Shown here: positions 43,273 through 51,003 of the stretch, piece after piece
How positions within the stretch are numbered: position 1 is the first letter of the stretch
Layout: the number at the start of each line of letters is the position of its first letter
NCBI RefSeq assembly: GCF_003860525.1
Contig: NZ_CP034161.1
Coordinates: 1,488,001-1,552,000, forward strand
Length of the DNA stretch: 64,000 bases
Source of the DNA: Epilithonimonas vandammei
GTDB lineage: Bacteria; Bacteroidota; Bacteroidia; Flavobacteriales; Weeksellaceae
Direction of reading: 5' to 3'
The notes under the pieces: generated by a model
What the model was told of the DNA's origin: nothing
The model's database searches: none
What the model saw: the letters and a program-made list of their open reading frames with translations, nothing else
Made by a program: the position numbers and the translations under genes

Positions 43273-44238
43273 ATGGAAAATCAAAAAGGATTCAAAAATT
43301 TATTAGACAAAAGTATAACCACTAGAGAAGTGATTTTTTTATTAGCAGTTGTACTCTGCTTGTCTCCATTAATATCACCGCCGATTGCCTTACTTATGGG
43401 TTTAATAATTGCGCAATTTATTGGACATCCATATTTACATCTAAATCATAAAGCAACTCATATATTGTTACAGGTTTCTGTTGTTGGTTTGGGCTTTGGA
43501 ATGAATGTTACAAGTGCATTAAAAGCGGGTAAAGAAGGTATTTTATTTACAATAGTTTCTATTATTGGAACATTAGTAATTGGTTTCTTTATGGGTAAGT
43601 TTTTAAAGATAGAAAAAAAGACTTCTTATTTAATATCAGCTGGAACAGCCATTTGTGGTGGAAGTGCTATTGCTGCTATTTCTCCTGTAATAAAGGCAGA
43701 GGAAAAACAGATATCGGTTGCATTAGGAACCATATTTATTCTAAATTCTGCAGCCTTATTTTTATTTCCTTTTATTGGGCATCAGTTAAATTTATCACAA
43801 TCACAATTTGGAATGTGGTGTGCAATTGCTATTCACGATACCAGTTCAGTTGTAGGTGCAGCAAGTAAATATGGTCCGCAAGCTTTAGAGATTGCTACAA
43901 CTGTTAAATTAGCACGAGCATTATGGATAATTCCTGTTGCTTTTTTATCAACTTTTATTTTTAAAAATAAAGAAAGTAAAATAAAAATTCCTTACTTTAT
44001 TGGATTATTTGTTCTTGCAATGATTGCAAATACCTATATTCCTTTTGTTCAACAATACAATCATTATTTAACTAATATTGCAAAAGCAGGATTAACGCTT
44101 ACCTTGTTTTTAATAGGATGTGGATTGAACAGAAAAACAATATCTTCTGTTGGATTTAAACCATTAATTCAAGGTGTAATTCTATGGGTGATTATAGCAA
44201 CTGCTGCACTTTGGGCTGTAACAACTTTAACAAACTAA
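43273..44238 (+). CDS. YeiH/UPF0324 family putative exporter (cassette 9)
   Basis: A 321-residue membrane protein with about ten segments. Family landmarks are QVSVVGLGFGMNVTSALKAG, YLISAGTAICGGSAIAAISP and WCAIAIHDTSSVVGAASKYG. Homologues are labelled putative sulfate or sulfonate-related exporters, but the substrate is not proven. It follows the LysR gene by 77 bp and precedes the beta-propeller gene by 12 bp. Confidence 0.88.
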   Translation: MENQKGFKNLLDKSITTREVIFLLAVVLCLSPLISPPIALLMGLIIAQFIGHPYLHLNHKATHILLQVSVVGLGFGMNVTSALKAGKEGILFTIVSIIGTLVIGFFMGKFLKIEKKTSYLISAGTAICGGSAIAAISPVIKAEEKQISVALGTIFILNSAALFLFPFIGHQLNLSQSQFGMWCAIAIHDTSSVVGAASKYGPQALEIATTVKLARALWIIPVAFLSTFIFKNKESKIKIPYFIGLFVLAMIANTYIPFVQQYNHYLTNIAKAGLTLTLFLIGCGLNRKTISSVGFKPLIQGVILWVIIATAALWAVTTLTN

Positions 44239-44250
44239 TAAATTAAAAAT

Positions 44251-45225
44251 ATGAAAAATGAATTCAAAATTGGAATGTTAATACTATTCTTTAGTATTAT
44301 TGCTACCAAAACTCAAGCGCAACAAATCTTTGACGGTAACATAAAAAATAATTCTTTAGCAATAAGTCCAACCGAAAATATTGCATTAGCATCAAACAGC
44401 GACGTAAATTTCGTAAGTGTTTATAATCTAAAATCTCATAAATTAATAAAAAAGATATTTGGATTCATTAGTCCAAGAAACATCATTTTTTCGCCTGATG
44501 GAATGAAGTTTTACATCACTGACAGCAGTACCGGATTTTTAACTGTACTGGAAACAAAGAAATTTAAAATCATTGAAAAATATGCGGTAGGCTTTGGAGC
44601 ATTTGGTTCAGCAATTAGCAACAATGGTCAAGAAATTTATATTAATAATGAGGCAACAAATACCGTAACGGTAATTGACCTTTCAAGTAAATCGGTAAAA
44701 AAAATAATAACAGGTTTTGCCGAACCAAGACAAGGTATTAAATTAAACGCAACAAATACAAAGATTTACGTGACCAATTTTGCCAGCGACGCTATTTCTG
44801 TTGTGGACGCAGCAACTTTAGAAATCGATACAACTATTACTGGTTTTAGCAAAATAAGAGCTATCTCTATTACTAAAGATGGTGAAACATTATTTGCTGC
44901 TAATAGTGGTTCCAATTCCATTGCAGTAGTTAATTTAAATACAGGTATAATCGCTAAAACAATTTCTGTAGGCAAAGATCCTTATGGCGCATCATTATCT
45001 TCAGATGAAAACATTTTATTGAGTGGAAATAAAGAAGATAATTCTCTTTCAATAATTGATGTACCAACACTAACTAATATTGGAGTGATAACAGGATTTA
45101 ATGAACCAAGACAAGCGATTGTTTACTCTAAAAACGGTAAAAATGTATTTGTACTAAACAAAGATTTATCTATTAGTGTAGTTAATCTTTCTGAAAAGAA
45201 AATAATATATAGTATTCAGAATTAA
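44251..45225 (+). CDS. exported YncE-like beta-propeller protein (cassette 9)
   Basis: A 324-residue protein with an N-terminal signal region ending TKTQAQ. The mature part consists of seven or so repeats of the YncE/40-residue beta-propeller type. Examples are VTVIDLSSKSVKKIITGFAE, ISVVDAATLEIDTTITGFSK and IAVVNLNTGIIAKTISVGKD. Such propellers bind ligands or partner proteins in the periplasm. Being co-transcribed with yeiH suggests a shared role, unknown at present. Confidence 0.85.
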   Translation: MKNEFKIGMLILFFSIIATKTQAQQIFDGNIKNNSLAISPTENIALASNSDVNFVSVYNLKSHKLIKKIFGFISPRNIIFSPDGMKFYITDSSTGFLTVLETKKFKIIEKYAVGFGAFGSAISNNGQEIYINNEATNTVTVIDLSSKSVKKIITGFAEPRQGIKLNATNTKIYVTNFASDAISVVDAATLEIDTTITGFSKIRAISITKDGETLFAANSGSNSIAVVNLNTGIIAKTISVGKDPYGASLSSDENILLSGNKEDNSLSIIDVPTLTNIGVITGFNEPRQAIVYSKNGKNVFVLNKDLSISVVNLSEKKIIYSIQN

Positions 45226-45254
45226 TAAATTTCCTAAAAAAGGTAAAAGGGCTA

Positions 45255-45266
45255 TCCGCTAATAAC
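45255..45266 (+). other. R'' box of attC-like site 9 (interrupted)
   Basis: TCCGCTAATAAC complements GTTAGCGGA (42241) with the extra TAA. The site continues at 46221. Confidence 0.7.
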
Positions 45267-46223
45267 TAAGCTTTCGTTTTGTCTGCAAGACAAGAAATGA
45301 AAGCCCGTTGAACGGAAGCTCCGGTAGCTTTTCAGCAGTATGATGGTCCTCTTATGGGGATGTCGTTTTTAGGATTTAGAGGTACAAAGCAGTTTTTTCA
45401 GAAGGACTGCTTTTTTTGTGGTGTTTGGTAGCCTTTATTGGTGGATTTCAGCGGTTTTTCCTCGCTTCAGAACATAGGTTCCCTTACCCGCAAAGGTTAT
45501 TTCGCAGACAAAGGTTGGGTAACGAAAAGAAAATCCTGCGGCGGCCCCCGCTGCCCGAAAACGGCAATGGTTACCAGGTTTCCCTCCTTGCAGCACCGGC
45601 ATTTATTGAGCAGCGTCTTCCGGTCGAAATCCAAATGCTGAAGCTTGATATTTCTTACCTCCATACAGCGCAGTCCGCAACCGTAGATCAGGCCGATGAG
45701 AAGTTTGTGTTTCAGGAGTTCAGCACTTTGAAGCATTCGCCAGATTTCTTGCCGGCTTAAAATAGTGGGAAGTTTTTTGACTTTTGGATTCGCGGGAAGA
45801 TGGAGGTAGCTGTAAGGCAAGCCTTCGGTTTTCAGCAAAAACCGCAGTCCGTAAACGGTATGTTTAAAGTACGACTGAGAAGGGGTTTTTGATCGCTTTT
45901 GAAGTTCAAAAAGGTAATCTTTGATGTCTTCCGGGTCTAATTCGGTAGGGACTTTACCGAAACGAAGCGCTAAGGCTGCAACGTGACGGGAATAACTGTC
46001 GAAGGTACGCTTGCTTCTGCCCAGGATGGAGATGTTTCTTTCTAAGCGTTGCAGAAGTTCGGCAAAACCGTTAACTTCGCCCGAGGCACGGTTCAGGAAT
46101 TTGTTGGTCCTTAAATCCTCCGGAGATTTTTTTTTGTAGCCATTTGATGAGTTTTTAAAAGGTTAATAAAAACAAAGTTACTAAAACGGCGAATGGGAAA
46201 AGCTACCGGAGGTTTAGTTCAAC
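45263..46223 (-). mobile_element. deleted IS91-like element, type I derivative (about 960 bp), copy F
   Basis: Left GTTGAAC at 45307, right GTTCAAC at 46217-46223. It has the same recombinase/transposase fusion junction as copy E (HLDFDRKT joined to LLNKCRCCKEG), but diverged elsewhere, with an extra stretch of changes near 45421-45480. No functional enzyme is encoded. Confidence 0.85.
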
Positions 46224-46408
46224 ATGGGTTTTGCAAGGTGCGGGGTTGAAGGAAATCTCAGAAATATTCTAGAAAATACCCGCAAAAAGCTTTTACCATT
46301 TTTTAGTTTTTCCGTAATTTTAAAAAATGGAAAAAGTTTTTGCTAGCATTCGGTCACCTCTTGAAATCTCGGTTGTAGTAGCCCACACCTCGCAAAGCCC
46401 CGTTCCGA
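46221..46408 (+). other. attC-like site 9 and end of the array
   Basis: Left arm GGGTTTTGCAAGGTGCGGGG, inner arms TTTTTTAGTTTTTCC region pairing with AAAAAATGGAAAAAG, right arm CCACACCTCGCAAAGCCCC, then GTTCCGATG at 46402. The final box is unlike the cassette boxes, and no matching R'' is found downstream, so the array ends here or its next cassette has been lost. Confidence 0.65.
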
Positions 46409-46580
46409 TGTGCAAAAGTTTCCGCTACGCTACAACTTTTGCACATCGGCTCGGCGGATTTCATCCGCAGATGTATCAAAGCGTCTTCGCTTCGCGAAAA
46501 CCTTCAACACATCTGCGTATTGGCAAAATCCCCTTCCAGAAGCAAAGCTTCTGGAAGGAACTTCGCCAATCCGCCGAGCC
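46405..46580. repeat. nested palindrome block
   Basis: Four perfect inverted repeats are packed in 176 bp. CCGATGTGCAAAAGTT/AACTTTTGCACATCGG (46405-46449). An outer GGCTCGGCGGATT/AATCCGCCGAGCC (46448-46580) encloses CGCAGATGT/ACATCTGCG (46466-46517) and CCTTCCAGAAGC/GCTTCTGGAAGG (46532-46558). It begins inside the last cassette box. No protein-coding pattern is seen. Confidence 0.8.
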
Positions 46581-46680
46581 GTTGCGCGTCATTGTAGCAG
46601 AACCGCATAACCGACAGACAAACCAACAAATAACAGAAATAAAATCATAAATTTGCGACATTAACGAATTGACAAAATAA

Positions 46681-46899
46681 ATGGCGAAGAAAGAGATATT
46701 GACAGATTTGTGGGTTTACGAATTGCTAAAAGAAGCAAATGTTGATTTACATCCACAAGGAAGCAACATAAAAGACATTGACAACGCTTTAAAATCAGCA
46801 TCAAAAGCTGGAACAGGAAAAGATTTTACTCGGATATATATGGCGTTTGAAATGGAAATATCTTCAAAAACTTATTCAGATTTGGAAATTTTAAGATAA
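46681..46899 (+). pseudogene. remnant of N-6 DNA methylase/restriction-modification gene
   Basis: The first 47 codons (LTDLWVYELLKEANVDLHPQ, then IKDIDNALKSASKAGTGK) match the start of large N-6 methylase-type restriction-modification proteins. The sequence then switches to FTRIYMAFEMEISSKTYSDL and stops after 72 codons. A further coding-like stretch (QDILNEISNILSVKQSG) follows in another frame to about 46970. This is the pattern of an internally deleted gene. Confidence 0.6.
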
Positions 46900-47109
46900 A
46901 GATTAATCAGGATATTTTAAATGAAATTTCAAACATTTTATCCGTAAAACAATCAGGTATTTGCACAATAGCTGAGCAGTGAGAAGACGAATTTTATGAG
47001 AAAATATAATCAATGGTTAGATTTTATAAAGAAAAACAATGTTAAAATTCCTTCAGATCTCTCCTAGAATTATTTTTGATAACTATATAAATGAAATGTA
47101 TTTTTATTA
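46900..47109. other. degraded sequence between pseudogene and IS
   Basis: It contains short out-of-frame coding remnants, including MRKYNQWLDFIKKNNVKIPS at about 46996-47055, but no intact gene. It is probably further decay of the restriction-modification locus. Confidence 0.45.
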
Positions 47110-47168
47110 GCCATAAGGGATCAAGATCAAAAGTTGGGGAGAAAAATAAAAAAGGATAAATTTGAACT

Positions 47169-47522
47169 ATGTTAAATGATAGCGAACTCCTCAAATTATT
47201 ACTTCCGGAATACTTAATCGAATATTTCGATATTATAAAATTTGAAGAAAAAGATAAAGTGCTTCACCTTTATTTTGAAGAGAAAGATACAATCCCCAAA
47301 GAATTTTCATCTTTACAGCTTCAATCCAAAGGTTTTCACGACGAAATAACTGTAGATGACTTTCCGCTTCGTGGTAAATCCGTAAAGCTTCATATCAAAC
47401 GCAGAAGATGGACGGACACAAAATCAGGCAAAATCTTGCAAAGAGATTGGAATCTTATCGCTAAAGGAACCCGAATGACGCAGGATTTTGCCGAGTTCTT
47501 AAAAAAAATCAGCCGATACTAA
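47169..47522 (+). CDS. ISAon1-type transposase N-terminal protein
   Basis: A 117-residue ORF encoding the N-terminal part of the transposase, with SVKLHIKRRRWTDTKSGKIL as a DNA-binding-like segment. It ends at 47522. The catalytic ORF is open in the +1 frame from 47503, and an A8 run at 47501-47508 lies where the frames meet. A frame change there would join EFLKK to SADTKALPLETIGEMYGV. Separate N-terminal and catalytic ORFs are typical of this group. Confidence 0.8.
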   Translation: MLNDSELLKLLLPEYLIEYFDIIKFEEKDKVLHLYFEEKDTIPKEFSSLQLQSKGFHDEITVDDFPLRGKSVKLHIKRRRWTDTKSGKILQRDWNLIAKGTRMTQDFAEFLKKISRY

Positions 47523-47550
47523 AGCACTTCCTTTAGAAACGATTGGAGAA

Positions 47551-48495
47551 ATGTATGGGGTTAACGGGAAAAAATTCCGAAGACATTACAGAAAGTCCCT
47601 CAGCGAATTTAAAGATTGGAATCAAAAACAACACGCCGAAGATTATATTCTCTATTCCGAAAACTGCCTCTCACAGCTCTCATTGGATGAAGTAGCACTG
47701 TCTCAGGGCGAACTTTACACCGTGCTCACTTCCAAGCAAGCTAAAGGAAGGAAAGGGAGTATTGTTGCCATTATCAAAGGAACCAAAAGCGACGAAACTA
47801 TTGATAAACTACTTAAAATCGATCGAAAATTAAGACTGAAAGTAAAAGAGATTACCTTGGATATGGCAGGTTCTATGAAACTCGTTGCCAAAAGATGCTT
47901 TCCTAATGCGATGCAGGTTATCGACCGATTCCACGTACAAAAACTCGCCACAGAAGCCGTTCAGGAGATTAGAATAAAACACCGTTGGGAAGCTATTGAT
48001 TCAGAAAATGAAATCCTGAAACAAGCTAAAGAAAAGAAAGTAAAACCAGAAATCCAAGTTTTTAGCAATGGCGATACCCGAAAACAACTCTTGGCAAGAA
48101 GCCGCTATTTTCTTTACAAAAGCAGAGAAAAATGGACGGAAAGTCAAAATATAAGAGCAGGAATTGTCTTTCAAGAATACCCGGATTTGGAAGTAGCCTA
48201 CAACTTATCGGATAAATTAAGGAAAATTTATAATCAAAACATCACAAAATCCGTTGCAATGCTCAAACTTGCCCATTGGTTTAAAGATGTGGAAGAATCA
48301 GGTTTTAAATCCTTTTCAATACTTAAAAATACCATCACGAATCATTATAATGACATTCTCAACTATTTTGACGAAAGGAGTACAAATGCGTCCGCAGAAA
48401 GTTTCAATGCGAAAATAAAGAACTTCAGAATGCAACTTCGAGGCGTGAGAGACAAAGCATTTTTCCTTTTCAGATTATCCAAACTTTTTGCCTAG
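47551..48495 (+). CDS. ISAon1-type (ISL3 family) transposase, catalytic part
   Basis: A 314-residue DDE transposase. The first catalytic Asp is probably in LSLDEVALSQGELYTVL. The second, within the ISL3 hallmark, is EITLDMAGSMKLVAKRCFPNA followed by VIDRFHVQKLATEAV (shown in two parts). The Glu is in STNASAESFNAKIKNFRMQL. It may be made as a fusion with the upstream ORF through frame change at the A-run, or alone from ATG 47551. Confidence 0.87.
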   Translation: MYGVNGKKFRRHYRKSLSEFKDWNQKQHAEDYILYSENCLSQLSLDEVALSQGELYTVLTSKQAKGRKGSIVAIIKGTKSDETIDKLLKIDRKLRLKVKEITLDMAGSMKLVAKRCFPNAMQVIDRFHVQKLATEAVQEIRIKHRWEAIDSENEILKQAKEKKVKPEIQVFSNGDTRKQLLARSRYFLYKSREKWTESQNIRAGIVFQEYPDLEVAYNLSDKLRKIYNQNITKSVAMLKLAHWFKDVEESGFKSFSILKNTITNHYNDILNYFDERSTNASAESFNAKIKNFRMQLRGVRDKAFFLFRLSKLFA

Positions 48496-48542
48496 TCCCC
48501 AACTTTTGATCTTGATCCGCCATAAGCAATTAAAAGAAAAAT

Positions 48543-48576
48543 CCTCTGCAAACCGTAGTTTCAGAGGATTTTTTTT
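48543..48576 (-). terminator. terminator of tRNA-Leu
   Basis: AATCCTCTG and CAGAGGATT pair around a 13-nt loop. Read on the minus strand the stem is followed by TTTTCTTTT, just past the tRNA 3' end. Confidence 0.8.
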
Positions 48577-48577
48577 G

Positions 48578-48657
48578 TACCCAGGACCGGGATCGAACCG
48601 GTACTCCTAAGAACTGGTGTTTGAGACCAGCGCGTCTACCAATTCCGCCACCTGGGC
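48578..48657 (-). tRNA. tRNA-Leu (anticodon CAA)
   Basis: On the minus strand the acceptor stem is GCCCAGG with partner CCTGGGT. The D-arm is GCGGAATTGGTAGACGC, the anticodon stem-loop CTGGT-CTCAAAC-ACCAG with anticodon CAA, the variable arm TTCTTAGGAGT, and the T-arm ACCGGTTCGATCCCGGT. The long variable arm is as expected for leucine. It lies 52 bp from the right end of the ISL3-type insertion's target duplication. Confidence 0.95.
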
Positions 48658-48743
48658 AAGTGTGTTACCTTGTTGTAAATTGGTTTGCAAATATAATTGA
48701 AAAAATCTTTATGATAAAAGTTTTTTTTAAGTTTTTTTGAAAT

Positions 48744-49511
48744 TTAAAATTCGATTTCCAAACCATCATAAGCAAGGTGAACATTATCAGTAAGTTCGGT
48801 TTCTACCTCATCGTGGAAACCAAGATGATGACTGATGTGAATAAGGTAAGTCTTCTTTGGTTTTAGCTCTTGCACAAGTTCCAATACCTGCGGAAGGATA
48901 AAATGCGAATGATGAGGTTCTGTTTTTCTAAGGCAATTGATGATGAAGACCTCCAGATTTTTAAGTTTCTCTTTTTCACTTTCTTCAATCTTGCTTGCAT
49001 CCGTAATATAAGCTAGGTTTTTAAATTTAAATCCAAGAATATTGATCTCGGAGTGAATGATGTCAATAGGAGTCACATCAATTTCATTAAATAATCTAAA
49101 AGTTCCGTCAATCTTAAACAGATCAAAACTTGGCGCACCAGGATATTTGTGCTCAATGAAAGCATAAGGAAAACGATGCTTAATTTCCTTTGCAACCCTT
49201 GCGTTACAATAGATAGGCATTGATTCTTTATTCTTAAAAATCAAAGGCCTAAGATCATCTAACCCGATAATGTGATCATTATGTTCGTGAGTGACCAAAA
49301 CAGCATCTACGTTTTCCTCTTTATTGGTCAGCATCTGCTGGCGAAAATCTGGCCCACAGTCTATCAGGATCTTTTTTCCGGAGTCTGTCGTAATTATTGC
49401 AGAAGTTCTAAGCCGTTTATCTTTTGGGTTGTCGGAAAGGCAAACAGGATGACGGCTTCCTATAACAGGAATTCCCTGTGATGTTCCTGTACCTAAAAAT
49501 TTTAAAAGCAT
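48744..49511 (-). CDS. MBL-fold metal-dependent hydrolase (PhnP/YycJ-like)
   Basis: A 255-residue metallo-beta-lactamase-fold protein. The N-terminal FLGTGTSQGIPVIG and metal site VLVTHEHNDHIIGLDDLRP (HxHxDH) are near residue 75. LAYITDASKIEESEKEKLKN and the closing TYLIHISHHLGFH supply further ligands. The layout matches PhnP-type phosphodiesterases, but no phosphonate genes are nearby, so the substrate is open. It is cytoplasmic. Confidence 0.87.
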   Translation of the reverse strand: MLLKFLGTGTSQGIPVIGSRHPVCLSDNPKDKRLRTSAIITTDSGKKILIDCGPDFRQQMLTNKEENVDAVLVTHEHNDHIIGLDDLRPLIFKNKESMPIYCNARVAKEIKHRFPYAFIEHKYPGAPSFDLFKIDGTFRLFNEIDVTPIDIIHSEINILGFKFKNLAYITDASKIEESEKEKLKNLEVFIINCLRKTEPHHSHFILPQVLELVQELKPKKTYLIHISHHLGFHDEVETELTDNVHLAYDGLEIEF

Positions 49512-49562
49512 TTTCGTAATTGCGCTGTTTTTGGTAAATTTACAAAATAAATCTAATTCTTT

Positions 49563-50990
49563 GTGATAAAGCCAAAACTTACACCAAAACAGAAAGCTTT
49601 AGCGATTAATCTCGATACTTCAATTTATGGAACTTTTGCAGAAATAGGAGCAGGGCAGGAAACTGTTCGTCATTTTTTCCGCGCAGGTGGAGCGTCTCAG
49701 ACCATTGCAAAAGCAATGTCTGCTTATGACAAAGACTTTTCTGATGCCATCTATGGAACGGAAGTGAAGAATCGTTATGTAACGCAAAATAGACTCAGGA
49801 AAATGTTGCGCTACGAAATGGCACTCATTGAAGAAAGAATTCCTAGAGAAAAAAATCCTGGAAAAAAGTTTTTTTCCTATGCCAATACAGTTACGACGAT
49901 CAATTTTGATAAAACTTCAAAAGGACACGGGTGGGTAGGTATTCGCTATCAGAATAATGAAAATGAGGATTTTAATGAAATTGTTATTCATGTAAAATTC
50001 AAGGAGACCAATGCAACATTACAGCAGGAAACTCTGGGAAGTTTGGGGGTGAACCTTATTTATGGTGCTTATTTTTACGCCGATAACCCGAGGATTCTTA
50101 TAGAATCTTTGTATGATGACATCTCGTTAGATCGTTTAGAAATTGATATGATCGATTTTAGTGGACCCGGTTTTCAGTATGTTGATAACAGGCTTATGAG
50201 TCTTCAGCTGGTAAAATTGGGGATGACAGATGCTGTAATTTTCAACTCAGAAGGGAATAATATGTTACCTGCTGATATTCTTTACAAGAAAAATATTTTT
50301 GCAGTAAGAGGAAGTTTCCGTCCCGTTACCAAAGTTAATATAGATATGTTTGAGCAAGGACTCGAGATGTTTAATAAGGATAATGCCTGCGATAGCTATA
50401 ACACACAGATTCTGTTCGAAATCACGATTTCCAATCTTCGTGCAGATGGCGATATCAATGAGAGAGATTTCCTGGACAGAGTTGATATACTTGGAAAATT
50501 AGGTTACACTGTAATGATATCTAATTTCTCGGAATATTACAGAATGGTAGATTATTTCTCAACTTTTACCAATCAACATATCGGCGTTGCAATGGGCGTA
50601 AACAACCTTTTGGATGTTTTTGATGAGGAGTATTATAAAAACCTTCCAGGTGGGATTTTGGAAGCTTTCGGAAAATTCTTTAAAAAAGATATGCGCGTTT
50701 ATCTGTATCCATATAAAGATATGAAAACAGGTGAGTTACTGACATCCGAAAATTTAAAAGTCCATGACAACCTGAAAGAATTGTACAAATATTTCAAGCT
50801 TAATAAGAGAATTGTAGATATCGAGAACTTTAATCCTAAATTTCTTGAGATCTATTCCCGTGAGATTCTTAAAAAAATCCTTACACAAGAACTTGGCTGG
50901 GAAGAAGAACTTCCTATAGGTGTTTCGGAAATGATAAAAGACCGCCAGATGTTCGGTTACAAAGAACTGACTTTTGACGGATTGAATTAA
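49563..50990 (+). CDS. conserved cytoplasmic protein, function unknown
   Basis: A 475-residue protein starting at GTG 49563 (MIKPKLTPKQKALAINLD). A conserved N-terminal region reads FAEIGAGQETVRHFFRAGGA. Homologues are common in Bacteroidota and other phyla and carry misleading database names (TonB-dependent receptor, nicotinate-nucleotide adenylyltransferase). No signal peptide, barrel pattern or adenylyltransferase HIGH motif is visible, so I assign neither. It is followed 13 bp later by a GAF-domain gene. Confidence 0.75.
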   Translation: MIKPKLTPKQKALAINLDTSIYGTFAEIGAGQETVRHFFRAGGASQTIAKAMSAYDKDFSDAIYGTEVKNRYVTQNRLRKMLRYEMALIEERIPREKNPGKKFFSYANTVTTINFDKTSKGHGWVGIRYQNNENEDFNEIVIHVKFKETNATLQQETLGSLGVNLIYGAYFYADNPRILIESLYDDISLDRLEIDMIDFSGPGFQYVDNRLMSLQLVKLGMTDAVIFNSEGNNMLPADILYKKNIFAVRGSFRPVTKVNIDMFEQGLEMFNKDNACDSYNTQILFEITISNLRADGDINERDFLDRVDILGKLGYTVMISNFSEYYRMVDYFSTFTNQHIGVAMGVNNLLDVFDEEYYKNLPGGILEAFGKFFKKDMRVYLYPYKDMKTGELLTSENLKVHDNLKELYKYFKLNKRIVDIENFNPKFLEIYSREILKKILTQELGWEEELPIGVSEMIKDRQMFGYKELTFDGLN

Positions 50991-51003
50991 TACAAGAATA
51001 AAA

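Larger units (their letters stand above)
23463..46402 (+). other. integron-like gene cassette array without integrase (nine cassettes)
   Basis: Nine cassettes begin at GTT-containing boxes at 23463, 26938, 27664, 28944, 32506, 36633, 38522, 39845 and 42241, and a last box is at 46402. In each cassette the first 8-10 nt (for example GTTATCTGCC) are the reverse complement of its own last nt before the hairpin (GGCAGATAAC). They do not match the next cassette's start. This pattern arises when circles with one attC site integrate at G^TT. All cassette genes run on the plus strand. Seven of nine attC-like sites are interrupted by IS91-like elements. No IntI gene is seen, and R boxes read GTTRNNNGN rather than GTTRRRY. 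Confidence 0.8.
47110..48526 (+). mobile_element. ISL3-type (ISAon1 group) insertion sequence with 8-bp target duplication
   Basis: The element spans 47118-48518 (1,401 bp). Its ends are perfect inverted repeats of at least 23 bp beginning GGATCAAGATCAAAAGTTGG on the left and complementary on the right. It is flanked by GCCATAAG at 47110-47117 and 48519-48526, an exact 8-bp target-site duplication, the usual length for ISL3. The intact duplication indicates a fairly recent simple insertion. Confidence 0.93.

Noticed and set aside
23463-46402. Could the repeated motifs be a CRISPR array?
   Set aside because: Repeats are 0.7-5 kb apart with genes between them, they are hairpins with cassette-specific ends, and no cas gene is present.
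46590-46625. A second tRNA near the palindrome block
   Set aside because: The cloverleaf-like look comes from the nested palindromes; no T-arm or anticodon loop could be assembled.
46327-46650. 107-codon ORF across site 9 and the palindrome block
   Set aside because: It runs through hairpin arms and inverted repeats, with no protein-like pattern and no likely start signal.
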